Assembly: GCA_947396885.1 (NCBI GenBank)
Contig: OX377205.1
Span: 63,212,969 to 63,276,968, forward strand
DNA: 64,000 nucleotides
Source of the DNA: Heligmosomoides polygyrus polygyrus
Lineage: Eukaryota; Nematoda; Chromadorea; Rhabditida; Heligmosomidae
Direction: 5' to 3'
In this document: positions 11,199 through 22,559 of the stretch, one piece after another
Numbering within the stretch: position 1 is the first letter of the stretch
Layout of the letters: each line of letters starts with the position of its first letter
The notes under the pieces: model-generated
Databases searched by the model: none
The model's input: only the letters and a program-made list of their open reading frames with translations
What the model was told of the DNA's origin: nothing
Position numbers and translations under genes: made by a program

Positions 11199-14100
11199 GT
11201 ACAGTGAACTGGTGTCACCGTCTCTTGTTGGGTTTCTATCTTTACTGCTTAAGTTTCAGCACGTCACGCGTCCAGCTGCAGGTCGGCTACATTCCAACAA
11301 CAGGAGACAACGCATTGATCATTGTGAACGGTAGAATTGGGCCGAACTTCGTTCACGGGACACGCTTAGACATTTCACTCCATTGCAGTTCTCGAACTGG
11401 AGAACGCGCTCGAGCTGAACACCCTCTGTGATCGCGTTGATCCGTTCGTTCGGCTTGAGCTGCTCCCTGCCTGTCTTTATCCACCACACTGCTTCCCCGT
11501 GCAGAAGACGAGAACGCTCACTCAATGCGAGGATCTGAAGTGGAACCAGGACTTCCAGTTGTGAGTTATAGTTCTGGAAGTGAACGAGATAGAGAGTATT
11601 GCACCTGAAGACTGCTCGCTGCTCTTACGTTATCATAAGCGGCTCCCAGTCGTGGATTCAAAGATTCGTACCCATAGTAAAATACGCTAATAACTGTATG
11701 TTTTAATCAAGTGGACACAGACCTATCAACCACCCATAGCGTCTAAACAACCTCCTCAAAACTTCTCTAGGTCGAAGTTTAATGAACCTCTATTGTCATC
11801 TCAGCCGCTCAAAGAAGAACGAGAAGTGCAGCGCTTCATGCAACTGTTTTCTGAGATGTGCTCTGCTGTTCGGGATCTCGTGAATGCATTTTGAGTGAAA
11901 TACACTTATCTTTGGTCATTTCGTTGGCCTGTATCGATGTACTGGGTATGGAACTTCATTGAAGTGGGTGCGATACGTACAAGAGAAAAAGGCTCTGCGA
12001 CAGATTAAACTGTCGCAAACCATCAAATGCTTATAACTCCTGCAAATCAAGACTCAACTACCCGTCGTGCAGCAGTTTGTGCGCGAGCCTCGATGCAGAT
12101 GAAAACTCGAAACACTTAATCTTCCCGATTCGGTTGAAACTGATATTATTCGACAGCGCCTTCAAATCTGACAAAGGAAGGATACTAGGTGACCATGGAA
12201 CTTTGGGATGAGATGGGCGCAGGATGCGGCTTCAAACGCTGATTCCAAATATGTATTCCATTTCTGCTGTGCATATCAGCGAACAGAGTTATGGACCATT
12301 TTCAGCATGGCTCCGAGTTCAAGTAGCCTGGAAACTGTGCTGTTGGCCGGGCGTGGTGGCGCAGGGGGTAGGCGTGGGGAGACTGGGTGCTTTATGGTTG
12401 GACTCCTCTGCGGTGCAAGATTTTTGCACTTCCTAAAAAAGATCGGTCATCATCAATCAGAGCTCGCTATGCCTAATCACAGCGGAAAACCTCGCCAAAA
12501 AGGACTCGTCTTCATCCTGGCAACTTCATAGAGGCAGGGAAATCCAATTTATTATGGATAGTTGCTAAAAACATGGCGAAACAAACAACAAAGCACGCTG
12601 ATACCTTCTTCATCCTGTACCTCGATGCTCCCGCATTGCGGATCTCGCAAGATGGATGCGAAACTGCTGGCCACCTTCTCTTGCCTTGTAGGTGCGCGTG
12701 AAGTATCGGAAGGACCGAACTCCTCCAAAGGTACACCAACACACCCGCTGGTGAGAGCACAGCTTGGAAGGTAAGTTGGCAGCATTGCCTTTACCGATCC
12801 TGTGTGCCGAAAAGAAATCCCCCAAGGGGGCTATTTAACACACTGATCAGCCACCTCATCGCGGTGAAGGGGTGAACATCACTTTGTGATGGCTAACGGC
12901 ACAAACGGTCACGCAGTACGCGACGCTTTGTCGTGTATGGGCGGCTCTCCTGTATCCCTGGCCAGGAACATGTGAGTAACCAGACCACCGCTATGGCTCA
13001 AACAACTAAACCCGTGCCCCAGTCCTCCGCGCGCCGGAGGTGGACTTCTACGACGTCAGTTGCATCCACCTCCGGCGAGGAGCCATCCAATCTCGGAGTT
13101 AAACTATCAGGACGTCATTGGAATCGGACTACCAGAAACTCCTTCCCACCACGACATGGAAACTGCCTATTCGTCTGCACTTATAACTGTCGTTCGATCG
13201 CATCTGAGCAGGATCTTCGGACACTGCTTTACAGAAGCCGCAACATCAAATACGACGTTATCGCCCTGCAGGAAACGAAAGGCAGAACGGAAACCATAAG
13301 AAGGACCGACCACAACGAGCTTCTCATTATCGGAGCAAAGGTGGACAGAAAGAATATTGGTGGAGTTGGATTTCTCGTCAATTCGACAGTGCACCACCTA
13401 GTAGACTCTTACAAGATCATCAGTCCGCGAGTAGCTGTTCTTCGTCTGGAAACCAAAGATCAAGGAACCATCTCCATCATAAATGGATATGCTCCAACAT
13501 CTGCGGCCACAGATGAAGAAAAGGAGGAATTCTACAAGCTGTTCGAAAGGACTGTCAACGACCAGAAGAGCTACTACAAAGTTGTCGTTGGTGACTTAAA
13601 CGTTATCGTCGGTACGAATGATCACGACCAATGGAGGCTAGGACCAAGGATTCCTCAAGGAACGAAAACGGAGAGCGCCTAATAGACTTTCTATCCACGT
13701 GTCGTCTCTACCATGGAAATTCTATGTTTAAGAAGCCTTCAAACCGACGATGGACCTGTGAAAGCCCAAATGGAGAAACACGATCGGAGATCGACCATGT
13801 TCTTACAAACAGACGCTGGAGTCTGTTCGACGTCTCCGTGCTGCCTTCATTTGACACCGGCTCGGATCACCGTCTTGTCCGTGCGAAGCTGACTCTCAAA
13901 AAGAGGATGTTCAAGCGTGACACTCATAAACCGGCACCGGTGAGGATCCCCACATTCAAGTTTGAGGAGTAGGAATATGCAATAAAGTCGTATGATTGGA
14001 ATCTTCTTGAAGATCCATCGGAAGACTACGACCTTCTCAAAGGACTGTTGAAATGTGCTAGCAGCTCTTGCGGACGCACATGCGATTAAACTCTTGGAGC

Positions 14101-17100
14101 AAATAAGAGCTGTTAAACTGGATCCTAATGCTTCCCATCTGGAAAAAGTCACCATCTCGAAAGACTGTCGAATTGCAGTGAAGGAGTCCATTCAAGTCTA
14201 CAGAAGATTGAAGCTATTAGAAGCCGCTGGGAAAGGTTCAAGCATAAAGCGCTGCAAACGAGATCTCTGCGATCAGAAGGCAATAATGTCAGCCCTTGCG
14301 GATAAGGATGGAACAACGCAAACGTCTCGAAGAGAGATGGAGGCCATCGTTCAAGAACTCTACACAGATCTGTTCCGTTCTTCCATCACTGTCCCGAAAT
14401 GCTTGATGCCACCAGCTGAGGAAGTACCTCCCATTCTGGAATCACAAGTTGCTCATGCCATCAGAAGGATGAAGCCGGGCAGTGCTCCCGGACCGGACGG
14501 CATTTCTGCTGATCTCCTTCGTGCGGGTGGCAGTGCCCTCTGCTCACTTCTTGCCAAGCACTTCAACCACTACCTTCGACTGGTAGGATTCCGGACTCAT
14601 GGAAGAAGTCGAAAACAGTTTTAATCTTCAAAAAAGGTCAGCAGGAGGATATCAACAACTATCGACCCATCAGTCTTCTCTCGGTTGTGTACAAGATCTT
14701 CACCAAGATACTGCTTAACCGCATGGAGCGTTGCTTGGATGAATATCAACCAGTGGAGCAAGCAGGGTTTCGCAAGGATTTCTCCTGCATGGACCATATT
14801 CAGACTGTCTCACAGCTCATCGAGAGGAGCCGCGAATACCACCTCCCACTTGTCCTTGTCTTCGTGGATTACCGGAAAGCGTTCGACTCTGTGGAAAGCG
14901 ACGCCGTTTTGAACGCACTTGTGCACGCTGGTATACCATCCATCGCCCTACATCCGACTTCTCGACGAATGCTTCTCGAGCACAACGACTACCATCCAGC
15001 TGTTCGATCGAAAGCTTAAAATTCCTATCGGGAAAGGAGTGCGGCAGGGAGACACGATTTCTCTCAAGCTATTCACAGCGGCACTTCAGGATATCATGAA
15101 AGACTGGAACTGGGACGATAAAGGCTACCTTGTCGACGGTAAACGAATCAGCAACCTTCGCTTCGCCGACGATATTGTTCTCATCTCTACCAGCACGGCA
15201 GAAGCCGAGGAAATGCTGAACGAGCTCAATGTGGCAGGTATGAAGATTGGATTGGGCATGAATATGCTCAAAACGCAATTTATGGTCGACCAGTGGTGTG
15301 ACACGGGACTCGTAAGGTTAAATGGAGTCGCTCTACAACAGGTCGACTCCTATGTCTATCTGGGAAGAGAGCTGAACATGGATAACGACCTCGCTCCTGA
15401 AATCGCCCGCAGGAGACGCGCAGCATGGGCAGCCTTCAGTTTGATTCGCGAAGTCACCGATCAGGTCAAGGATCCCGGCCTCAGTGCCTCGATATTCAAC
15501 GCCTCTGTACTGCCTGCGATGTGTTACGCGACGGAAACAACAAGACAATCGCCAGAGCGATGCAAACTACGCATCGTGCGCCGAAGAGATGTCTTCTGAG
15601 GGCAAGCCTTCGTCAGCAATGGCAAGAAGGCCTACGAAGCTCGAAGCTACGGGAGAAGTCGCAATTAGCAGACCCGCTGCAGTACATGAAGAAGTCCAAA
15701 TATCGCTGAGCCGGACACCTGCTTCGACGAAAGGACGATAGATGGAGTCTCCGTGTCACAGAATGGCTCCTGAGAGACCATAAGAGACCACTGGGACGAC
15801 CGCCAAGGCGATGGGCAGACTCATTCTCAAGATCTTTCAGAGAGCGGAGTCTGCCTCACTGGATGCAAGCAGCCAGAGATCGAGCGGTCTGGAAGAGTTG
15901 TAGTCCCGCTGAGAAGATCTCCAGCCGACAAAAGGACCATCAAAGTATCAAAGTAAAGTAAGTAAGATCAGCCACATGTAAGTATGGTGGTAGGACCATG
16001 GTAACCGATTTCGCCCAAACTTCGCCATTTGACATAGAGAGCTTTGGTTGATCGTGACAGATCTTTTTTAGGAAATGCGCAAAAGTCCTGCATCTCCGGG
16101 GAGTCGAACCATAACCGTTCTGACCACGCCGCTCCTGTACCCCTGAGCCTCCGCTGCCCGGCCAGCAGCGCAGTTTCCAGCTGTGAGCACGGCTTCACAG
16201 AAGAATTGGATGTCGCCCTGTAGCCGGCACATTTACATCATCCGACTTCTCTAAACTGCCTGTGGCATTCGAGTGAATTTTGGATAAATTTCGGGAAGCA
16301 ACGGAATTGTGCAGACTGGCTAGATTATAACTTCGCAATCTATTGAGCTACAAACTTCAGCGTACGTTAGTTGTAATAACTCTGACGATTCTTCAAATTT
16401 AAGCCAGAAAGTCCATTATGTGATAGAGTTGTTGCGCCTCGAAAATGATAGTGCGTCCAAATTTGTCATTCCTGTGGAACAACAGCAGGTGCACCGAAGT
16501 CGTTGTCGGCCGCAACCGTGGTACCGAGGAGGTCATAGTAGATGAATGAACCTACTATATCAGCCCACGCCTAGCACTGCTCGAAGCGAAGATGACGTGG
16601 CCAAATTCATTGTCGTGCTGCGGGCGACACAACCTTTGCGGAGAAATGTCGGAAAATCGATGTCTTGAATCAATGACCGGTAGCGTCTTCAGCACTTCTA
16701 GAAAGGCGGATACTTCCCAGTCGCAAAAATTGTACTAGTTTGTCGGATTATCATAAAATGTCGCCTACATTCGATTTGTCATTTCTCCGCTATTGTTATT
16801 TCTTGGATCATGTAACTTTACGAGTTTAACTAGCGTTTCCGAAGGCATCCTTCGCCAAAGTTTCGTTCCGATTCGCTGACCCCTTTTTTCAGAATAACGA
16901 TGATGGAGCAAAAGTACCGAGTGCGGGTTTGCTTGCTGTACGACTTCAAGCTAGGAAGAACTGTTGCAAAATCTCATCGCATCTTTTCTGAAGTATTTGG
17001 TAATGAAGTTACATCATTACATCAATGACAGCGATGGTTCTAACCTTTCCGAAACAGTGATGAGAGCCTTGAAGACGAAGAACATCAACGGCGTCCTGAA

Positions 17101-20100
17101 CTTGTGGATAGCCAGGAATTAGAGGAAGCTGTCGGGCCGGATCCAACACAAACGATACGTGGGCTCGTACAGAGTTTCGGTTGTCATCACTCTTCTACTG
17201 CCGATCGTCTGCATGCAATCGGAAAGTCAAATCGGTGGGAACAATGGTTGCCACAACAGCTGAGCGACGCGAACAGGGCAGCACTAGTCGCCATCGCCGG
17301 TATTCTCATCCCCAAAACCAGGAACAGCGGTTTATATGACTCCATCGTGACGTCGGATGAGAGTTGGATCCACCACGGCAATACCACACGAAAGCGGCAA
17401 TGGTTGAGCTCCGGTGGGGCTCCGAAGACAACGAGGAAGGCTGACATTCATGGAAAAAATGTCATCTCTGTGCTTGGTGGAACAGTAGAGGTCTGGTGCA
17501 CTTTGAAACGCTGGATCCAGGACACGCAGTTACGGCAGACCTTTCAAAGAACAACTGAGCCGCGTGGATCAAGCACTGCGTCAATGATGAGTGAACTCAG
17601 CAACTCTGAAATTCATCCATGACAACGCTCGACCGCACGCCGCAAAAACCACGCTGCAAAAAATTGAGGAGTTGGGCTGGGAGCTTCTGCCTCACCCGCC
17701 TTATAGCCCAGACCTTGCTCCATCAGACCACCATTTTTTGCCGGTTGATGCACCACGCCTCGGCGGAGAAAAAAGCAAGAACCGTGACGAAGTCGAAATT
17801 TGGGTGTCCAGCTTCTTCGAGTCGCAGCCACCGGAGTTCTTCAAGAAAGGCATCCATTCTTTGCGAGGACGTTGGCGACATGTCATTGATAATACTGGAG
17901 ATTACCTCCTGCATTAAGGTATGGACATTCTTATCTTGTAGTGAAATTTCTTTTTGAGCAAAAACGACATTCATAATCCGACAACCTAATAGTTTGCGCG
18001 GATAAAAGCGAGAAAACTTCCGCCATTAGCGTATGAAGCCCTAAATCAAATCACCCGAGCCTTGCAGAATTGCACTTCAAAAACGACTAACCTTGTGCTC
18101 ACTAAGGGAAAAGAGACCTGATTTCCATTAAGAGTCGCCTGCAATGGTTTTTTAAACGTATCGGCAGGTCCGCTGCTATTAAGTCGCAGGACTTCTGCTG
18201 TCTGAAGCGCAGATGAAGGCAACGCCCACCGGTTTGATTCCTTCGATTCTGTATACACAGTGCACGGTGCCCTTCAGGGGCACGTCCAACAGTCTAAAGC
18301 ACCAACAAAAGGAGCCACGCTTCAACGGCTCTGAAGGCGTTCATTTTCTGGAGAATAAACTGCTGCAATATAATAACAAAACGCCTGCCCTAGTCATTTC
18401 TGGATCGCTCTCCACGAAATTCCGATCATCTCGAAAGCACCTACGCGCGGAGGTCTTGTATTACTCATAGAGGTGAATCGAACGCTGTTTATTCGTTCTC
18501 AAAATTATTGATTTGTAGGAGTTACAAGGATGCGACAGTCTGCGACGGATTAATCCTCGCTTTTTTTACTGTGCGACGAGCCGTATTGTACAGTAACGTA
18601 CCTACCAAGAGGCCCTGCTGGATAATGTGTGACCACACTTAACTGGCCTACGTATCGCCTAACGCTCCCCGCCGCAACTTCGACCACCGTTGTCTGGAAC
18701 CCTCTCGACGTCGAAGCGCAGAATGTCGACTGTCCTGTCCTTAGATCCTCACGGATTCTGAGGAACACCAGATTCTTCCTTCAGTATTTGCAGTATTTTT
18801 CAGTAAGTTTTTCGATGGAAGCCATATGGTTCCTTGTGACAAGCATTCTACACTGCACTTCTCCTTCCGCAACAGCGAGCTCAGTGGGGATGGAATAGCG
18901 GAAATACCTAAGCTCGCAGTTGACTTTCTCATGGCAGCAATAGCGAAGGTACTCCCCACTCTACTGACATTGAGGCCATAGTTTTTGAATGCTTGAGCAG
19001 GATTAGTGTAACCTGTTGGAAGCTCCGCTTAAACCTACAGACAAATATTTACAACGGCTGTTCAAAGGCTTCCCTATGCATGCTTTATTCAACCGTAGCG
19101 ACTATAATTGCAGCCTCGTTCCGCTTCAACTCTTCTACAAGCATGGCTCATCTCTCTGTGTCTCGGTTCTGGATCATGACCGGTTTGTTCCACACCACGT
19201 TCTTTGTAGCAAAATGCATATTGCGAAGCAAATAAGCAGATCTAACCAAGACCTGAGAACGTTCTAGTTTCACGCCTGGTAGAGGCAATGGAAACTAATA
19301 GAGCTGCTGGGAAGAGCTCTCGTTAAACGTGTGGGTAGCATCGTAGGGGAATAGTTTCGCTTCATGAAATCTTCGACGATCCCTCTCAGAGTGTTTGTTG
19401 GCCGTGCAGCTAGCACAGACCTAATTAGCCATTATTTACTACGAACATATGCGACTACAAAGAATCTCGCCCTTCAGGATTTGTGACGAGCTGTTGGGAC
19501 GTGCCTTTCTACCTACCAGCCAGCTAAGACGAATCGACAGCCTTTCTATAAAGAAACTTCCGCCTCCTCAGGCGTACAGCCTTATTCAGCCGGGCGTCGG
19601 GCATCGACTGCCCTTCTATAAGGTTTGCAATATCTAGAATTCCAAGACACAGGCAAATATATTAGCAGCACGCTACACTATTTCTGTACTACTCCCTTTC
19701 TTGCGGACACACTCCTCAAGAACGTTGATACTCGACTCCCATGGTGTCATGAGATGAGAGCCCTGCAATGCTGATATTAACACGTCATGAGTTGGTCCTG
19801 TGGAGGCCTCGATTAGCAGGTAGAGTCGCCGTCTTTTTGCAAGGCGTAGATCCAGGGTTTAAAGTTTTCAGCTTGTTAGGGACTTTTTGTCCATCTTTGA
19901 TCAACATCGAGGAGGAATGTTTGCGAAATTCACGTTTCTCTCTGGAAAGCAATGGCATCGGTCTTTAGCCGAACAGCATTGGTAGGAATAGTCGTCATCA
20001 AACACCTTCCGCAGTGGCGGTTTTTTGGTCATGAATTTGAAGCAAACTGAGCGAAATACGACTAGTATGAGAATGCTAAGAAGACTTTCGAGCATTTTCT

Positions 20101-22299
20101 GCGGCGGACTCGAGATATCGCTCGCTTGTCAGCTGTCAAGCAGAGACAAAAGCGGTATAGCGAAATACAGTGCGTTTCAAAAGTATCTATCCACTCCAAA
20201 AGCTGCCCAAATCTCGTTTCGAATTCATTTCTGCAGGCCCGCACTAGCTCCACTAGATTCCACGTAGTCGAAGACAGGTAACCACTCCTTTCAGGAATTT
20301 TCTTCGGCTCACACGAGAATCAGCCTTTTTTGAGAAAATTGGTTGAAAATTGGCTTTTCAAAAGTATGTATCCACTTGTGAAAAACAAACTTTTTACTAA
20401 AGTCGATCGGGCCACCATTATTTCTTATAACATCATGTCATCAACATCGTATTATTCATACTACTGACAAGGCTCTGGATGGTTCTGTCTTCGCTGATGT
20501 CCCTTGTAATCAAAATTGCCACCACGTCATTTAACTGTCGGTTACTCGCGTAGACTCGTCGAACCACGATCCCCCACATGTTCTCCATTGGGTTGCTGTC
20601 AGGAGAACAGGCCGGCCAGTTCGTCACTCGAATGTTGTGACGGTGGAGCCAATCTTTGGTCAACCTGGACACATGGACTGCAGCGCTACCCTGCTGCAGA
20701 ACATGTGTCTGATGTCTTCTGCCTCTCAAGAAAGGCATGAGGCTAGACTCTAGTACACCTTGACACTCCAGACTGACCATGCGACACAACGGGACCCAAC
20801 GGAAGACTAAGCTTCAGCATTCCACTGCTGCAGAAGCCGACCACTGTCACTAATGAACCGTCTCCAAAGTTGCGACGACGGGGCTTCTCGCAGGTCTCTC
20901 CGGCAATGTCGATATCCAGCGGGGACCGTCCAGATTACATCTCCTTCATCTTTACCAACGGTAAATCTAATCTGGATGGTCCCGATGGGTACCGACATTA
21001 CTGGAGAGACATGCGAGAAGTTGCCGTCCTCGCAACTTTGGAGGCGGTTCATTAGTGACAGTGGTCGGCTTCTGTAGCAGGATGCTGAAGCTTAGTCTTC
21101 CGTTGCGTCGTGTGTCACATGGTCACTCTGAAGTGGCAAATTGCACTGGAGTCTATCCTTCTGCCTCTCTTGAAAGGTAGAAGACATCAGACACATGTTC
21201 TGCAGCAGGGTAGCGCTGCAGTCCATGTGTCCAGGTTGACCAAAGATTGGCTCCACCGTCACAACATTCAAGTGACGGACTGGCCGGCCTGTTCTCCTGA
21301 CAGCAACCAATGGAGAACATGTGGGGGATCGTGGTTCGACGAGTCTACGCGAGTAACCGACAGTTAAATGACGTGGTGGCAATTTTGATTACAAGGGACA
21401 TCAGCGAAGACAGAACCATCCAGAGCCTTGTCAGTAGTATGAAAAATAGATGCATGATGTTATAAGAAATAATGGTGGTCCGATCGACTTTGGGATTTAG
21501 TAAGCTTGTTTTTCACAAGTGGACACATACTTTTGAAACGCTAATTTTCAACTAATTTTTTTCAAAAACGTCTGATTCCCGGGTGAGAGGGAAAGAATTT
21601 CTGAAAGCAAGTGGTTGCCTATCTTCAACTACGAGGAATCTACAGGACCTTGTAGAAATGAACGCGAAACGAAATATGGGCAAGTTTTGGAGTGAATTTT
21701 GAAACGCATTGCATTTGCCAGCGCGGCGTTTTTCTACAATTGCGCCTCATTTTCAGCTCAGGACTGTTGGCAAATGGTGGTTTTCACTGAGAATTTGTTC
21801 CCCTCAACTTCGAGGCGTGAGAAGGCTTAGAAACTCCTCGGGCCTTGAAATCGAATCCGCTAATTGGACAGAAGGCTACCAAATTAATCGAGTGTTCAAG
21901 CAAAAGTACCTTAGCTAGTTGTAGAACGCCTAGCACGTCTCTATGGAATTCGCTGGCTCTCAACGAGTGATAACCAAATGTACGCTTCATATCTTCCTCA
22001 TCATCTATTTCTGAGCACGACTAGAGCCCACACTTTGTTTTTGAGTGTATTTGTCATCATTGTCCTGTAGATCAAGGAGCAGATTGGTGAGTGCCAAGAC
22101 AGTCCCTTCGTGGTTCCCGCCAGAATGCTGATTCGTGCTCAGTTTTTCCCTTCAGATGCTTAAGGAGCGCAGTTCACGCGATGACGCAGCCAAGGCCTTC
22201 ATTCGTCGGGAGAAGACCGCCAAAGAGATGTATTTCAAATGCCTCTCACGCAGATTCTCAACTCGGCTCAAAAGCCTCAAGAAGCACAGCATCTCATGA
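7791..22299 (+). CDS. Munc13-4/BAIAP3-type gene, C-terminal part, multi-exon
   Basis: Exons that I can place: 7791-7921, 7969-8122, 8341-8445, 8501-8646, 8706-8799, 8861-8963, 9132-9208, 9265-9336, 9395-9562, from 9689 onward, one ending at 10102, 10167-10267, 10901-10982, 11044-11198, 11260-11330, 11389-11560, 19114 to about 19205, 19478-19622 and 22156-22299. Most consecutive exons join in phase. The protein is helical up to exon 11044, then has a C2 domain and a short basic tail, the order of the C-terminal part of UNC13D and BAIAP3. These family members work in SNARE-dependent priming or docking of vesicles. C. elegans AEX-1 is a possible counterpart, but I cannot test orthology. The N-terminal part, including any first C2 domain, is not in the window. 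The exons between about 9700 and 10000 are unclear. Confidence 0.8.
11260..19622 (+). CDS. C-terminal C2 domain exons, split by a 7.5 kb intron
   Basis: Exon 11260-11330 encodes SRVQLQVGYIPTTGDNALII and exon 11389-11560 encodes VLELENALELNTLCDRVDPF, then VRLELLP and DLKWNQDFQ: the first strands of a C2 domain with the DPFV calcium-loop motif. The last codon is split as TT|. The next family-matching exon is at 19114, after a TAATTGCAG acceptor; it completes the codon as TTC and reads LVPLQLFYKHGSSLCVSVLD then HDRF, the expected later strands. Exon 19478-19622 adds DELLGRAFLPTSQLRRIDSL. The intron between 11560 and 19114 holds an RTE LINE and a mariner. The junction between 19205 and 19478 does not fit in phase as I read it. 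Confidence 0.7.
11771..11894 (+). CDS. Possible alternative terminal exon, truncating the C2 domain
   Basis: After a TTCTCTAG acceptor, 11771-11894 is open and ends in TGA. It encodes SKFNEPLLSSQPLKEEREVQ then RFMQLFSEMCSAVRDLVNAF. It joins exon 11389-11560 in phase (TT|G). If used, it would replace the second half of the C2 domain with a charged helix. Phase agreement has a one-in-three chance of being accidental, and the exon at 19114 fits the family far better. Confidence 0.35.
11895..12327. other. Intron sequence, nothing recognised
   Basis: No exon, RNA or mobile-element signal is visible in this stretch. It forms the start of the long intron of the Munc13-4-like gene. Confidence 0.4.
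12328..12474 (+). repeat. tRNA-derived short repeat, family A, plus copy
   Basis: The sequence contains TGGCGCAGGGGGTAGG, which matches the tRNA A-box pattern, and ATGGTTGGACTCC about 35 bases later, close to the B-box GGTTCGANTCC. It is followed by GATTTTTGCACTTCC. A copy in inverse orientation lies at 16033-16180; shared blocks include the leading CTGGAAACTG and CCTAAAAAAGATC. Internal A and B boxes direct RNA polymerase III in tRNA-derived SINEs. Confidence 0.7.
12930..15961 (+). mobile_element. RTE-type non-LTR retrotransposon, broken by frameshifts
   Basis: The 5' frame 12933-13682 encodes an APE-type endonuclease: CTYNCRSIASEQDL, YDVIALQETKGR and VVVGDLNVIVG. It continues in another frame at 13631-13972 with EIDHVLTNRRW and TGSDHRLVRAKL. 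The RT part follows in pieces (14055-14624, 14687-15019, 14919-15599), with YRPISLLSVVYKIFTKILLN, FVDYRKAFDSVE (motif A) and RFADDIVLISTS (motif C). The catalytic residues are present. The C-terminal RPLGRPPRRWADSF region ends with a stop at 15959-15961, just before AGTAAG repeats. At least four frame changes or stops make it nonfunctional. It lies in an intron of the Munc13-4-like gene, between inverted tRNA-derived repeats. Confidence 0.9.
16033..16180 (-). repeat. tRNA-derived short repeat, family A, minus copy
   Basis: The reverse complement starts CTGGAAACTGCGCTGCTGGC and contains GGCTCAGGGGTACAGG (A-box-like) and ATGGTTCGACTCCCC, an exact B-box match. It ends with CTTTTGCGCATTTCC and AAAAAAGATCTGTCA. 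It is the inverse partner of 12328-12474 on the other side of the LINE. Confidence 0.75.
16190..16735. other. Intron sequence between repeat and mariner
   Basis: I see no exon with splice support and no further repeat that I can name in this stretch. Confidence 0.4.
16738..17986 (+). mobile_element. Mariner (D34D) element, near full length, defective
   Basis: The ends are inverted repeats: the left starts GTTTGTCGGATTATCATAAA and the right, read inward, GGTTGTCGGATTATGAATG, each flanked by TA, the mariner target duplication. The length is about 1249 bp, close to the usual 1.3 kb. The transposase starts at 16900 (MMEQKYRVRVCLLYDFKLGR) and breaks after 42 residues at a stop near 17030. It continues at 17104-17622 with VTSDESWI (first catalytic Asp) and at 17591-17917 with FIHDNARPHAAK and PPYSPDLAPSD (second and third Asp). 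The 34 residues between the last two give the mariner D34D signature. Frame changes near 17030 and 17600 disable it. Confidence 0.92.
17990..18800. other. Intron sequence, nothing firmly recognised
   Basis: Only short open segments occur. None combines a plausible acceptor, a donor and a recognisable product. Confidence 0.4.
18804..18948 (+). CDS. Unassigned possible exon
   Basis: Between a TTTTTCAG acceptor and a GTACTC donor, one frame is open and encodes FFDGSHMVPCDKHSTLHFSF, then RNSELSGDGIAEIPKLAVDF and LMAAIAK. It looks protein-like. It does not fit between the C2 exons at 11560 and 19114: its start phase would match, but its end phase does not. I do not recognise the product. It could be an alternative exon, a remnant of another gene, or chance. 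Confidence 0.3.
20168..21711. mobile_element. Palindromic Tc1 derivative: two transposase 3' halves, head to head
   Basis: The left end starts CAGTGCGTTTCAAAAGTATC after a TA, and the right end, read inward, CAATGCGTTTCAAAATTC. The left arm encodes on the minus strand (20433-20789 and 20807-21052) a Tc1 transposase C-terminus: THVLQQGSAAVHVS and WPACSPDSNPMENMWGIVV, with the final Glu in PMEN. The right arm (20945-21430) encodes almost the same protein part on the plus strand. The arms meet near 20935-20945, where both read the region of the first catalytic Asp (DGPDGYRHYWRD on the right). The N-terminal DNA-binding part is missing from both. Confidence 0.85.
22156..22299 (+). CDS. Terminal exon of the Munc13-4-type gene
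   Basis: After a TTTCCCTTCAG acceptor, a 48-codon frame runs to a TGA at 22297. It encodes MLKERSSRDDAAKAFIRREK, then TAKEMYFKCLSRRFSTRLKS and LKKHSIS: basic and helical. UNC13D-like proteins end with a comparable basic segment (a REAQ-type motif followed by Arg-rich residues) shortly after the C2 domain, so I take this as the C-terminus. A small exon (22071-22086, before GTGAGT) may precede it. The link back to exon 19622 is not proven. Confidence 0.6.
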   Translation: MLKERSSRDDAAKAFIRREKTAKEMYFKCLSRRFSTRLKSLKKHSIS

Positions 22300-22559
22300 C
22301 GTCATTGCCAAGAAACACAACTACGTTACGCTGTATCAGCGTTGGTGCGCTTCTACACGATGAACCACCGATCAAGCTCCCATCATATTGTGAACAGCAT
22401 TCTCGAAATAAAGTTCGGTTTGTCAACCCGTCATTTTTCGATTCACGATTTTCATCGAAGCGTTCTTGCAGGCCCCACCATTTTCCATTCATTGCATCAG
22501 ATTCACAGCCACTCGAAGACTGGCCAGAGGAACATAGCTGGATCCAGCATGCTCCAGTC

